Notes under the pieces: model-generated
The model's input: only the letters and a program-made list of their open reading frames with translations
The model's database searches: none
Told to the model about the DNA's origin: nothing
From: CAZKUN01 sp964555935
Lineage (GTDB): Bacteria > Armatimonadota > Zipacnadia > Zipacnadales > VGFC01
Direction: 5' to 3'
NCBI GenBank assembly: GCA_964555935.1
Contig: CAZKUN010000002.1
Location: forward strand, 1-64,000
Length of the DNA stretch: 64,000 nt
Program-made: the position numbers and the translations under genes
Shown: piece by piece, positions 1 to 8,345 of the stretch
Layout of the letters: every line of letters starts with the position of its first letter
Numbering within the stretch: position 1 is the stretch's first letter

Positions 1-1185
1 GTGGCAGCCCGAGTACGCCCGCTCGCGGGCGAGTTCGATGGGGTAGCCGTTCTTCGCGAAACCCTCGGCGAAGTTGTCCATACCCAGGAATTTCGGCACT
101 CCCGTGTTGTCCTCGATCATCACCTCGACCCCGCGACGGAGCAACGCGGGATCGGTGCTCTCGCCGACACAGACAGCAACGTTCGCTGGTATGCGCAGCC
201 GGTGAGCAGCCTCGAGGACAAGGTAGGAGACGCGGCTCGTGGCGTCGCTGCCATCGGCGCGCGGTCCGCCGAGCTGGAGGTAACCGGTGTCCATGACCAA
301 GCAGCAGGCGATGTGGAAGATGGCCTCCTCATCGCTGAGCGTACCGGCGGGGTGCTCGCGCTCGTAGTACGGCTCGAGCAGGACATCGAGTCGTCCAAGC
401 GAGCCGCTGCCGTTGTACATCCGCGCGGCCATGTCGAACCAGCCGATCCACTGACACGCCTCGCGGAAGGTGGCGGGCGCATCGGTGATGAGCCGCTCGT
501 TCATGTCCGCCATGTCGCGCAAACTATGACGGATGTCCGCGCTGGGCTCAGCCACAGCCAGCTCACGAGCATGGTCGACATTCGTGCGAATCCACGCCTG
601 CATGCCGACGGCGACGTCCTCAAGCCCGGTGTAAAAGTCGGCGTGCTCGGGGCCGTTGACGCCGCGGTAGTGTTGGATCTTCTCCAGCAGTCCGCCCCAA
701 CCAAGGTCGAGGCCGATGGAGAGGTCCTGGCAGAAGTGCTGCTGCGCGCCGATGCCCGTTCCGAGCTGGTACTTGCCTTGCTCGGCGTGGAGGTGGCTGA
801 AGTCGAACTCCGGCTTCCAGCCGGCCTTGCGGTAGGATCCGAAGTTCACGCAGTACGCGCCGAGGAGCGAGCTGTTGGGGTCTGCGTAGGGCGGGTGAGC
901 TTCGAGGAGCTTCCGAAAATTCGCGCCACAAGCCTTTGGGCCGAAGAAGCCGCCGTTCGGGTGGTTGCTCTCCGGCTCGAAACCCTTGATCCGCACGTCG
1001 GTGATCGGCATCCCCGAGCCGCTGATGGTCTGAACGACCTCGCGGTACTCCTCCGGCGGGAGGACGATCGCCCAGTCGTCGTGGTTCATCGCGCCGATCA
1101 GCTCTTGCTTCTCGCGCGTGTGTCGCATCTTCGTCTCTCGAAGCGCCTCAAGGCGCGATGCGTAGCTCCAGTTGGCGGCGGGCAT
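1..1185 (-). CDS. Glycyl radical enzyme, pyruvate formate-lyase-like (partial, C-terminus off window)
   Basis: Reading from an ATG at 1185 down to base 1 gives 395 codons with no stop, so the C-terminal part, where the glycyl-radical loop would lie, is outside the window. The visible part carries PFL-domain hallmarks: HADFYTGLEDVAVGMQAWI, then YNGSGSLGRLDVLLEPYYE, then LQLGGPRADGSDATSRVSYL, which matches the family pattern LGGxxxxGxDATNxLSYLxLEA. Known family members (PFL, choline TMA-lyase, glycerol dehydratase) do radical C-C, C-N or C-O chemistry under anoxia after activation by a radical SAM activase. An internal ATG at 1128 is an alternative start, but the upstream residues keep an amphipathic N-terminal helix. 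The next gene upstream ends 32 bases away on the same strand, so co-transcription is likely. No activase is visible and the substrate cannot be assigned. Confidence 0.8.
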   Translation of the reverse strand, partial: MPAANWSYASRLEALRETKMRHTREKQELIGAMNHDDWAIVLPPEEYREVVQTISGSGMPITDVRIKGFEPESNHPNGGFFGPKACGANFRKLLEAHPPYADPNSSLLGAYCVNFGSYRKAGWKPEFDFSHLHAEQGKYQLGTGIGAQQHFCQDLSIGLDLGWGGLLEKIQHYRGVNGPEHADFYTGLEDVAVGMQAWIRTNVDHARELAVAEPSADIRHSLRDMADMNERLITDAPATFREACQWIGWFDMAARMYNGSGSLGRLDVLLEPYYEREHPAGTLSDEEAIFHIACCLVMDTGYLQLGGPRADGSDATSRVSYLVLEAAHRLRIPANVAVCVGESTDPALLRRGVEVMIEDNTGVPKFLGMDNFAEGFAKNGYPIELARERAYSGCH

Positions 1186-1217
1186 CGGTGACCAGTGCCT
1201 CTTCGTGCGAGTAGCGT

Positions 1218-2225
1218 CTACAGTGACTCAACACTGACGGACGCCCGCTCAGCTTCCGAGCGCGCGCAGGCGAGTGCCATCTCGTGGACGCGACGACAGA
1301 CATCCAAGCCGGAACGCGAGGGCGACCCGTCGCGGATGCAATCGAGGAACGAGGCGATCGATTCATACATCCCCGAGAAGCCATGGACGGGCTGGGCGCA
1401 TGGCACGAGCAACGCCTGCGGCGACCCACCGCGCGCGCTCCACTCGCACTGCCCACTCCACAGATCGGCATGAATCTCGCCCTCGGTGCAATCGACACGG
1501 AGGCTGACCTCCTGCTCCTCAACCGAGACGAGGTTCAGCTCGAAGCACCCCAACTGCCCGCCTGAGTACTCGAAAGTCGCCCACCCGTGGTCCATCAGCG
1601 TGCGGTTCATCGCCGTGCCACCCACAACACTCGCCCGCGTGGGAGTCTGGGCGAAGATCGCATCCAGCACGTCGAGATACCAGCACCCAAGCCAGAGGAA
1701 AAACCCTTGGCTCTCGACCTCATCCAGCCAGTCGCCGCCGCCGTAGCCCCAGTTGCATCGCAGGCCTACCGTCGCGCCAAGAACCTCACCCACTGGCTCG
1801 GAGTTAAGAATCTGCGCAACGCGCTCCATCACGGGCGTGTACCGGAGTTCGTGGTCCGCGTGGACGATGGCGCTAGAGCTGGCGAGCGCGGCCAATGAGG
1901 CCTGGATCTCTGCCCGGTCGAGGCCTAGTGGCGGCTCCAGGAAGAGGTGCTTGCCCGAGCCGGCGGCGGCCTGGATGACCTCGGCGTGGATCTCGTTCGG
2001 GACGGCCACCATCACCGCGTCGACGCTGTCATCTGCAAGGAGATCGCGGTAGTCGGCGTGGATCTTGAGGTCATCGCCAAACCGGCCGCGCGCCTCATCG
2101 GCGGTTGCCTCGCTACGGGCGGAGACGGCGGCCACTCGCGCGCCTGCGAGGCTCTGGAGTACGGGCGCATACGCCTCGCGTGGCCACGTGCCAAAGCCGA
2201 TGAGTCCAAGGTTGACAGCATCCAT
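1218..2225 (-). CDS. Gfo/Idh/MocA family oxidoreductase with altered catalytic motif
   Basis: A 335-residue protein with an N-terminal Rossmann fold (NLGLIGFGTW, residues 4-13) and a C-terminal alpha/beta dimerisation domain, of normal length for the family. Family members oxidise, reduce or epimerise sugars and cyclitols with NAD(P). The usual Glu-Lys-Pro motif, whose lysine is catalytic, reads Leu-Glu-Pro-Pro here (in KHLFLEPPLGL), so the lysine is missing. A strong ribosome site (GAGGAGAGAG) precedes the ATG at 2225. It lies between a glycosyltransferase upstream and a glycyl radical enzyme downstream on the same strand, suggesting one transcript. Either the enzyme is altered or it is a non-redox paralogue; the fold is clear, the substrate unknown. 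Confidence 0.88.
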   Translation of the reverse strand: MDAVNLGLIGFGTWPREAYAPVLQSLAGARVAAVSARSEATADEARGRFGDDLKIHADYRDLLADDSVDAVMVAVPNEIHAEVIQAAAGSGKHLFLEPPLGLDRAEIQASLAALASSSAIVHADHELRYTPVMERVAQILNSEPVGEVLGATVGLRCNWGYGGGDWLDEVESQGFFLWLGCWYLDVLDAIFAQTPTRASVVGGTAMNRTLMDHGWATFEYSGGQLGCFELNLVSVEEQEVSLRVDCTEGEIHADLWSGQCEWSARGGSPQALLVPCAQPVHGFSGMYESIASFLDCIRDGSPSRSGLDVCRRVHEMALACARSEAERASVSVESL

Positions 2226-2315
2226 GAAGCTCTCTCCTCGCGCGGTGGATCTGGTGCGGGTCGAAGTTGCGGCCAGGAGGCACGTTCCCGTCTCAACGGG
2301 CGATGACCTTGGGGA

Positions 2316-3458
2316 CTAGGGCGTCAGGTGTTGGAGGAGGATCGACTCAATCGTGTCGGCTTGGTTATCCCATGAGAAATGCAGGGAGTTGCGGTGGCTG
2401 GCTTCGCCGGCCTGCCGGAGGAAGTCGCGGTCGGACGCGAAGGCGTCGAGCTTCTGGGCGACGGACTCGGGCGTGTATTTGCAGCGCAGTCCGCTGACGC
2501 CGTCCTCCAGGAGGCGAGACGGGCCGAGTTCATCCGGAAGCAGCAGCGGCAATCCGCTGGCGGCCGCCTCCGCCTGCACGAGGGCGAGCCCCTCGGCCTT
2601 GCTCAGGAATGTGAAGCAGTCGCCCATCGCGTAGTAGCGCTCCGGGTGCGGGGTCCGTCCCGCGAAGATCACGCGGTCACGGACGCCCAGCGCATCGGCG
2701 CGCCCCCCGAACTCATCCTCGTCGCCGCCGCCAACCACAACGAGTTTCGAGTCCAGATGCCGCATGCGCGGGAGGCTTTGGATGAGGAGCGACACGCCTT
2801 TCTCATGCCACAGTCCGCCCACGAAGAGCGCGACGAATGTCTCGTCCGCAATGCCAAGCTCGCGCCGGATCTCCGAGCGCCAGCGCTCGCGGTTGGACGG
2901 GTTGAACCGCTCGTGGTCGACACCGTTCTCCGCGACGAAGATCTCATCATCGGCGAGGTCGTAGTGGCGCCGAAGCTTGCCTTTCAACTCATCGCCGACG
3001 GCAATGATGCGTCCGCGACAGCGCAGCATCGTGTCTCGTTCCTGCCGACGCAGGATGCGATCGCGGATCCCGAATTCAAGCCGTTTGGCGATTCCCGGAG
3101 GGTGAGCCTTCCATTCGTTCTCGCGCCGGTCGATGATGCGTTGAGCGTGGCACGTGTGGGCTAGCACGAATGTCTGGTTCGACATGTTCGAGCCCTGCGA
3201 GAGCACCGCGTCGTAGTCGCCGCCCTGGGCCTGACGCGACGCCGCGCCAATGAAGGCCTGGGCCCTCAGGAAGGCCGAGAATCGGTACTTCTCCCGCAGG
3301 CGGATGACGTTCAGTTCATCCTCGGGAATGTCACCGGCCTGGTAGCAGATGAGGTCGATCTCGTGACGGCCGGCCAGACGCCGGACAAGCTCGCAGACGA
3401 CGCGCTCTTGGCCACCGTGCTGGTTCACGTCCTCGATCCCGATGGCGATCTTCGCCAA
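2316..3458 (-). CDS. Glycosyltransferase family 4 (GT-B fold)
   Basis: A protein of about 380 residues with the two-Rossmann GT-B layout. The N-terminus contains NQHGGQERVV, the acceptor-side glycine loop. The C-terminal donor domain contains ALFVGGLWHEKGV and EGLALVQAEAAASGLPLLLPDELG, which is the E-x7-E nucleotide-sugar signature of the Glycos_transf_1 family. It probably transfers a sugar from a nucleotide donor to a cell-surface glycan or secondary product in the cytoplasm. I chose a TTG start at 3458 because AGGGGAC precedes it at good spacing; an ATG at 3497 would add 13 residues unlike the family N-terminus. A 90-base gap separates it from the downstream oxidoreductase gene. Confidence 0.85.
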   Translation of the reverse strand: MAKIAIGIEDVNQHGGQERVVCELVRRLAGRHEIDLICYQAGDIPEDELNVIRLREKYRFSAFLRAQAFIGAASRQAQGGDYDAVLSQGSNMSNQTFVLAHTCHAQRIIDRRENEWKAHPPGIAKRLEFGIRDRILRRQERDTMLRCRGRIIAVGDELKGKLRRHYDLADDEIFVAENGVDHERFNPSNRERWRSEIRRELGIADETFVALFVGGLWHEKGVSLLIQSLPRMRHLDSKLVVVGGGDEDEFGGRADALGVRDRVIFAGRTPHPERYYAMGDCFTFLSKAEGLALVQAEAAASGLPLLLPDELGPSRLLEDGVSGLRCKYTPESVAQKLDAFASDRDFLRQAGEASHRNSLHFSWDNQADTIESILLQHLTP

Positions 3459-3660
3459 TTGCTCGTCCCCTGGTCTGGGATGTCGGCATAGCGCCACAGA
3501 CTATATACCACTTCTCGCCACAGGAACCTGCACGTCCCGGGGCGAACGGCGAGCTGGCAAGATCTTTGCAGGCGTTCCATTGCCCGATTCATGCAACGGT
3601 CGCGACGTCGCGAAGCGTTCTGGTACATGAAGCGCGGCACTGAGAAGCGAGGGAAGAACA

Positions 3661-4713
3661 ATGGCAACGGTAACCTACGATGGCGACCGACCGACAACGC
3701 AGTCGGCAGCGGATGCGATCGGTCCGGCCTTTGAGCACATGAAGCAGGTTCTGTTTCAGCCCTTCAACCTGAAGAAGTGGCTGGTCCTCGGCTTCATCGC
3801 CTTCCTGGCCGGCGTGGTTGGTGGAGGCGGTGGAGGCGGGGGTGGCGGCAACCCGGGCGCCACCGGCAGCGGCGGTCCCGGCGGGCCGAACTTCGGCCCA
3901 ATTGCCAACTGGTACCAGGCCCACACGGCGGAGTTCTGGCTGGGCGCGGGCGTGGTCGCTTTGGCGGGGATCATCTTCGTGCTGATTATGCTCTACGTCA
4001 GCAGCGTCTTCCGCTTCATCTTCCTCGACTCGGTCATCACCGGCGAGCCGCGAGTGAAGGAGGGGTGGCGCGAGAACCGGAGTCAGGGCGCCTCGTACAT
4101 GCTCTGGCGGATCGCCTTTGGGCTAGGGGCGCTACTCGCCGTGGGCATCGTCGTCGGAATCCCCGGCCTGATCATCTACAGCGCCGTCGCCGGCGGGATG
4201 GATGCCGGGGCCACGGTCGGCCTTATCTTCGGCATCGTGTTGGGAGTGCTGATGCTGCTACTTTGCATGTTGACCTTGGGCATCGTCGACGGCATCGCGC
4301 GCGACTTCGTCGTGCCGATCATGTATCTCAAGCGCATCGGCGCGATGGAGGCCTGGCGGCGCGTCTGGCCAATCGTGTGCGGGAATAAATTGGGCTTCGT
4401 CCTGTACTTCCTGCTCAAGATGGCCTGCGCGATGGGCGCCGCGATCGTCAGCTTCTTCGCCGTCTTGCTGTCGCTGATGGTCGCAGCGATACCGGTCGCG
4501 CTTCTCGGCCTGCTCGGCTGGGCACTGGTCGCGGCGCTGGGGATCACGACGTGGAGCTGGTGGTATCTGGCGATCCTCATTCCCACCGGCATAGGCGTCG
4601 TGCTGCTGTTCAGCTATCTGGTGACATGCGTGCTGCTGCCGATCCCGGTGTACTTCCAGAGCTACGCGCTGAAGTATCTCAGCTACGTAGAGCCGGAGGC
4701 GGCGACGATCTAA
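3661..4713 (+). CDS. Polytopic membrane protein with poly-glycine loop
   Basis: A 350-residue membrane protein. A short soluble N-terminus (residues 1-38) ends in FQPFNLKKW, followed by a first membrane segment (about 39-53) and then an uninterrupted run of ten glycines (about 54-63) in a flexible loop. At least five or six further hydrophobic segments follow. The layout FxPFxxxxWLxLGxxAFL followed by Gly-rich sequence resembles an uncharacterised family also seen in haloarchaea; no catalytic motif is visible. A GAGGGAAG ribosome site precedes the ATG, and a strong terminator hairpin lies 35 bases after the stop, so it is probably a single-gene transcript. Function unknown. Confidence 0.85.
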   Translation: MATVTYDGDRPTTQSAADAIGPAFEHMKQVLFQPFNLKKWLVLGFIAFLAGVVGGGGGGGGGGNPGATGSGGPGGPNFGPIANWYQAHTAEFWLGAGVVALAGIIFVLIMLYVSSVFRFIFLDSVITGEPRVKEGWRENRSQGASYMLWRIAFGLGALLAVGIVVGIPGLIIYSAVAGGMDAGATVGLIFGIVLGVLMLLLCMLTLGIVDGIARDFVVPIMYLKRIGAMEAWRRVWPIVCGNKLGFVLYFLLKMACAMGAAIVSFFAVLLSLMVAAIPVALLGLLGWALVAALGITTWSWWYLAILIPTGIGVVLLFSYLVTCVLLPIPVYFQSYALKYLSYVEPEAATI

Positions 4714-4747
4714 CAACGACTACTACTGCTCGATCAGGGAGCCGCAT

Positions 4748-4784
4748 GGGGCCCGGGTTTGCTCGACCCGGGCCCCGCTTATGT
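4748..4784 (+). terminator. Rho-independent terminator after the glycine-rich membrane protein
   Basis: Perfect 11-base-pair stem (4748-4758 with 4766-4776, GGGGCCCGGGT / ACCCGGGCCCC), 7-base loop, followed by GCTTATGTT. It sits between convergent genes and could act on both strands. Confidence 0.75.
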
Positions 4785-4798
4785 TCTGCCGGGGAACG

Positions 4799-5818
4799 CT
4801 ACTCGATGGGTATGGTGATCTCCCGGCCGCTATCGGCCGACAGCAACCCGGCCTCGAGGATCTCCTGGGCGTTGCGGCTGACGACTGCGTTACACGTGCC
4901 CATGACTTCCTCGCCCGTCTCGATGCAGTGGATGAGGTGCTCGGGTCCGTTGCTGTAGCCCTCCGCCATCTCGTCCGGCTCGATGGTCTTCTCTTCGGGC
5001 TCCGCGACGGTGCGGATGACGATCCTGCCTTCATCGATGCCGATCATACCCTCTTTGCCATAGGCGATCGGATTCGGGCCCTCGGTCTTGACGCGCTGGG
5101 TCCAGCAAGCCTCGGCGACGCCAAAGGCGTTGTCGTACTTCATCAGGACCATCCCGTTGTCGTCTGGGATCGGGTAGTCCTTGACGAGCGTCGAGCGGAT
5201 TCCGACGCATGAGTTCGGACGGCCGAAGAAGTAGGCGTTCATCGCCGCGCTGTAGCAGCAGTAGTCCATGTACGCGCCCGCGCCATTCAACTCCTCATTG
5301 TGGAGCCAGCCCCAGAAGTAATCGGAGCATCCAATCTCCTTCGGGCCGTTGTGAGCCGAGCGGTACTTGTAGTAGAAGAGATCGCCAACCGCGCCCTCGT
5401 CGATGAGCCGCGCCATCGTCTGGAAGGCCGGGTTCCACTGCGTCGGCCAGTTGACCATCAGGACGATGTTGTTGTCCTGGGCCGCCTTGAGCATGCGATC
5501 CGCCTGCGCCAGCTTCGCGGCCATCGGCTTCTCGATGACGATGTGGATCCCCTTGGACGCGGCGTAGACCACGATGTCATCGGCCGTCGCGTTCTCCGTC
5601 GCCACCTGGAGGATATCGAGATTCTCGGCGTCGATCATCTCCTTGGCGCATGAGTACAGCGACTCCACCCCGTGCTCTTCCTTGATCTTGTCCAGCAGCG
5701 GTTGGTTCGGATCCGCCGCCGCGACGATTCCCACATTGGGCATCCGGCTGAAGTGTCCCAGCTCTCCCCAGACGTGGTCGTGGACCATCCCGGCAACGCC
5801 AACTCTGTAAGTCTTCAT
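4799..5818 (-). CDS. Gfo/Idh/MocA family oxidoreductase
   Basis: A 339-residue NAD(P)-dependent oxidoreductase. The N-terminal Rossmann domain starts RVGVAGMVHDHVWGELGHF, a variant in which the GxGxxG loop is replaced by GMVHDH. The catalytic motif is intact (VIEKPMAAK, about residues 113-121), so redox activity on a sugar or polyol is expected. The ATG at 5818 is preceded by AAGGATGG. It ends about 20 bases from the terminator of the convergent membrane-protein gene. No neighbour identifies its substrate. Confidence 0.9.
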   Translation of the reverse strand: MKTYRVGVAGMVHDHVWGELGHFSRMPNVGIVAAADPNQPLLDKIKEEHGVESLYSCAKEMIDAENLDILQVATENATADDIVVYAASKGIHIVIEKPMAAKLAQADRMLKAAQDNNIVLMVNWPTQWNPAFQTMARLIDEGAVGDLFYYKYRSAHNGPKEIGCSDYFWGWLHNEELNGAGAYMDYCCYSAAMNAYFFGRPNSCVGIRSTLVKDYPIPDDNGMVLMKYDNAFGVAEACWTQRVKTEGPNPIAYGKEGMIGIDEGRIVIRTVAEPEEKTIEPDEMAEGYSNGPEHLIHCIETGEEVMGTCNAVVSRNAQEILEAGLLSADSGREITIPIE

Positions 5819-5909
5819 CGCGTCAGCACCATCCTTTGCGTTATCCCAGTATCAGGGGAACCCGTCCCCTCAAAGAACATTCCAACTGTCGAGCCAGACC
5901 GCCCGCGCC

Positions 5910-6512
5910 TCACCCCATATGCGGCCGCAGGATCACCAGCGCCATCAGAAGAGCCAGACCGGCTGTGACCCGTAGCTGCCGATTGCGGTGCAGAGCGACC
6001 CATGACCAACTCAGGCAATTGCTCCCGCGTGCCGGCCAGCGGGGGAGCCAGCGATTCACGCGCCGGCAGTAATCCACGTACTCTTCACCGATTTCCTCGG
6101 TGATCCTCGGCTCTTCGCGGAGAACGCGGGCATGAACGTAAATGACGTACACCAAGACGAATACGGGGAGCACGTACCAGCGGAAGCTCGGGACAAGCGA
6201 TAGCCCCAGCCCCACGATGAAGCGGCCGATGTACATTGGGTTGCGCACGCAAGCGTACGGGCCGGATTCTGCCACCGCGAAGACCTCATTCTCCTCCTGA
6301 GGCCCGGATATCTTGCCCAGGTTCGCCGCGGCCCAGAGCTGCCCGAACTCGCCGACCACCAACAGGATCGCCACCGGCACGATCGGCACGTCCGCGGCGC
6401 AGTAGACCACCAAAGCCACCCCAACGACGGCGGCCACTATGCGGACTTTGACGAACCCAGCGTGTAGCCACCGCATGCGCTCGTCGTTCAGCCAAGGTTG
6501 CTTACTACCCAT
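5910..6512 (-). CDS. Isoprenylcysteine carboxyl methyltransferase / PEMT-like membrane methyltransferase
   Basis: About 200 residues with four or five membrane segments. The C-terminal half has the family signature: GPYACVRNPMYIGRF, then EEPRITEEIGEEYVDYCRRV ending in RWLPR. These enzymes methylate lipid or prenyl-cysteine groups with S-adenosylmethionine in the membrane; bacterial substrates are mostly unknown. I chose the ATG at 6512, preceded by GGAGG and overlapping the stop of the upstream sulfatase gene by 8 bases; a further start at 6536 would lengthen the overlap. The overlap implies translational coupling to the sulfatase. Confidence 0.82.
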   Translation of the reverse strand: MGSKQPWLNDERMRWLHAGFVKVRIVAAVVGVALVVYCAADVPIVPVAILLVVGEFGQLWAAANLGKISGPQEENEVFAVAESGPYACVRNPMYIGRFIVGLGLSLVPSFRWYVLPVFVLVYVIYVHARVLREEPRITEEIGEEYVDYCRRVNRWLPRWPARGSNCLSWSWVALHRNRQLRVTAGLALLMALVILRPHMG

Positions 6513-7953
6513 GCCGCGCCTCCAGGGCCTCGGCACAGTCCTCCCGGCCGGTCGCGCGCAAGCGCTCGCAGTACGACGTCAGCTCGCCGCGCGTGTGCAA
6601 CGGCCCGCCCTCGCGCATGGTCGTCCAGAGCGGATCGATGGCATCGTCGGAGGTGGCCATCATGTCGCCGTGCCATTGCTCGAGCGCCGCCATGCCCTGC
6701 GCGACGAGTTCGGGGCGCTCGTCGGCGAGGTTGTGGGTCTCGTGTGGGTCGTTGATGACATCAAACAGCATGATCTCCGGGTAGTCTTTCAGACCGTCGT
6801 GGTAGGTCCGGATGAGAATGTAGTCGCCCCACCGCGCGGCGCGCTGGCAACTCCAGGCGCATTGGCTAACGACAAGGTAATCGCGACCGCAATCTTGGCC
6901 GGCACGGAAGGCGTCCGCGAAGCTCTGGCCGTCCCAGCGGGCCGGAACGCGTCCACCAAGGAGTTCGACACTGGTTGCCGCCAAGTCGACCTGATAGAGC
7001 AGTCCGTCGTCGACGCGCGGCTCGGCAATGCCGGGCCACCGGACGATCATCGGCACGCGGCAGGTGACGTTGTCGGCAGTCTGGTGGTCGCCATACACGT
7101 TCAGCTCGCCCTGGTTCTCGCCGTGGTCGGAACTCACGATGATGACCAGATCGTCGAGCACGCCCTGGTTCTCGAACGCCTCGAGGAGGCGGCCGATGTG
7201 GTCGTCCATGTACTTGATGCCGACATCATAGCCGTCGATCCAGCGGACGTAGTCCTCGCGATTGCGGATCTCGTCGGGGATGCGCGGCCACTTGCTCATG
7301 TCCTCGCGGCCGTACCCACCGGGCTCGTGCGCGCTGTGCGGACCGTAACTGCGGTAGTCGCGCTGGATGGTCTCCTCATCCGGGAACGGGCGTGCCGGCT
7401 GATCCGCAAACGGATTGCCGTATTCCTCAGGCGTTCGGTACGGCGTGTGCGGATCCCAGTAGTTAACCTGCAGGAACCAGTCGTCGCGGTCGGCATTTCG
7501 GTCGATCCAGTCGAGCGCGACGGGCGTGACGTCATCGGCGATCTCAAGGCCGCCCTTGCCGGTATTGTACTGCTCGCGGAAGCCGGCGCAGAAGTGCCAG
7601 GAACTGTGGCGCTCGGCGAAGGGGCTGATGGATACGGGGTAGATACCGTCCCGGTTGAGGCATCCCATCCAAGGCAGGCGATCGGGTGAGTTGCGGAAGC
7701 CGCGGTTCGTCCCTTCGAGCTTGATATCGGCCGACGTGCCTCCATGGTTGACGGCGCCGTTGTGGATCCCGAGCCGGCCCGAGTAGAAAGCTGAGCGAGA
7801 CGGCAAGCATGGGACGTCAGAGGCGTAGCAGTTGTTGAAGCGCACGCCCTGCGAGGCGATCCAGTCGATGTTGGGCGAAGTCTCCCGGTGGTATCCGTAG
7901 CAGCTCAAGTGGTCTGGGCGCAGCGTATCAAGGTCCAGATACAGAATTCGCAT
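6505..7953 (-). CDS. Sulfatase (type I, formylglycine-dependent), apparently cytoplasmic
   Basis: A 482-residue alkaline-phosphatase-superfamily protein. The N-terminus, ILYLDLDTLRPDHLSCYG, holds the metal-binding aspartates. The sulfatase motif C-x-P-S-R is at residues 49-53 (CLPSRSAFYSGR), so Cys49 should become formylglycine. VSSDHGENQGE later supplies further metal ligands. There is no signal peptide: the catalytic domain starts at residue 2, unlike most polysaccharide sulfatases. A GGAGGG ribosome site precedes the ATG. The gene overlaps a membrane methyltransferase gene downstream. Substrate unknown; a phosphonate or phosphodiester hydrolase of the same superfamily is possible. Confidence 0.9.
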   Translation of the reverse strand: MRILYLDLDTLRPDHLSCYGYHRETSPNIDWIASQGVRFNNCYASDVPCLPSRSAFYSGRLGIHNGAVNHGGTSADIKLEGTNRGFRNSPDRLPWMGCLNRDGIYPVSISPFAERHSSWHFCAGFREQYNTGKGGLEIADDVTPVALDWIDRNADRDDWFLQVNYWDPHTPYRTPEEYGNPFADQPARPFPDEETIQRDYRSYGPHSAHEPGGYGREDMSKWPRIPDEIRNREDYVRWIDGYDVGIKYMDDHIGRLLEAFENQGVLDDLVIIVSSDHGENQGELNVYGDHQTADNVTCRVPMIVRWPGIAEPRVDDGLLYQVDLAATSVELLGGRVPARWDGQSFADAFRAGQDCGRDYLVVSQCAWSCQRAARWGDYILIRTYHDGLKDYPEIMLFDVINDPHETHNLADERPELVAQGMAALEQWHGDMMATSDDAIDPLWTTMREGGPLHTRGELTSYCERLRATGREDCAEALEARHG

Positions 7954-7971
7954 ATTCCCTCCGTGCGGGAC

Positions 7972-8035
7972 GCATCAGGCTAGGGCGGCGTTTCGTGACG
8001 GGAGGATGGGCTACCTCCAAGTGGAGGCCTGATGC
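7972..8035. repeat. Long-range inverted repeat with nested hairpin
   Basis: GCATCAGGC at 7972-7980 is the exact complement of GCCTGATGC at 8027-8035. Inside is a short hairpin, CCTCC (8014-8018) with GGAGG (8023-8027). It lies just upstream of the sulfatase start on the minus strand. It could be a structured leader or a remnant of a small mobile repeat. Confidence 0.45.
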
Positions 8036-8052
8036 TTCGAGGGACGCTGGCA

Positions 8053-8192
8053 CGGGAAGGACTCATCAGGTGAGAACGCGGACACCTGCGCGGAGGTGTT
8101 GGTTTGTCGTCACGTGACGACAAACGACCGCGGCAGGTCCGCCGAACCCTCGGGAAGGGCTCGTTAGGTGAGAATGCAGACATCTGCGCGCA
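8053..8192. repeat. Pair of imperfect direct repeats, about 41 bases each, 98 bases apart
   Basis: The copy at 8053-8093 and the copy at 8151-8191 share CGGGAAGG, then CTC, then AGGTGAGAA, then GCxGACAxCTGCGCG, with about seven differences, mostly C/T or A/G transitions. They flank the palindrome at 8102-8125. The 390-base spacer between the sulfatase and thioredoxin genes contains no convincing gene. Confidence 0.55.
8102..8125. promoter_or_regulatory. Perfect 24-base palindrome (operator-like)
   Basis: GTTTGTCGTCAC (8102-8113) is followed directly by its exact complement GTGACGACAAAC (8114-8125), with no loop, so it suits a dimeric DNA-binding protein better than an RNA hairpin. It is centred between two direct repeats and between the divergent sulfatase and thioredoxin genes. 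Confidence 0.5.
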
Positions 8193-8345
8193 AACGCCGG
8201 CATGCGGAGCCTGGGAGGAAGACCAGTCAGGTGCAGCGAAGGAGAGGGCATGAGGCGCGCGGGTTCCGGAACTTGCCGGGTGCGCGGGGCTGTTGTGAGG
8301 GTGCGAGTGAGCCCAATTGTAGGATGCTTAAGGAGGCGGAATAGA

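Noticed and set aside
1..1191. Plus-strand open frame of 396 codons at the left edge
   Set aside because: It mirrors the minus-strand glycyl radical enzyme gene codon for codon; its translation has no family features while the opposite strand does.
6439..7689. Plus-strand open frame of 416 codons
   Set aside because: It lies antisense to the sulfatase gene, which has clear motifs and a ribosome site; GC-rich third positions keep the antisense frame open.
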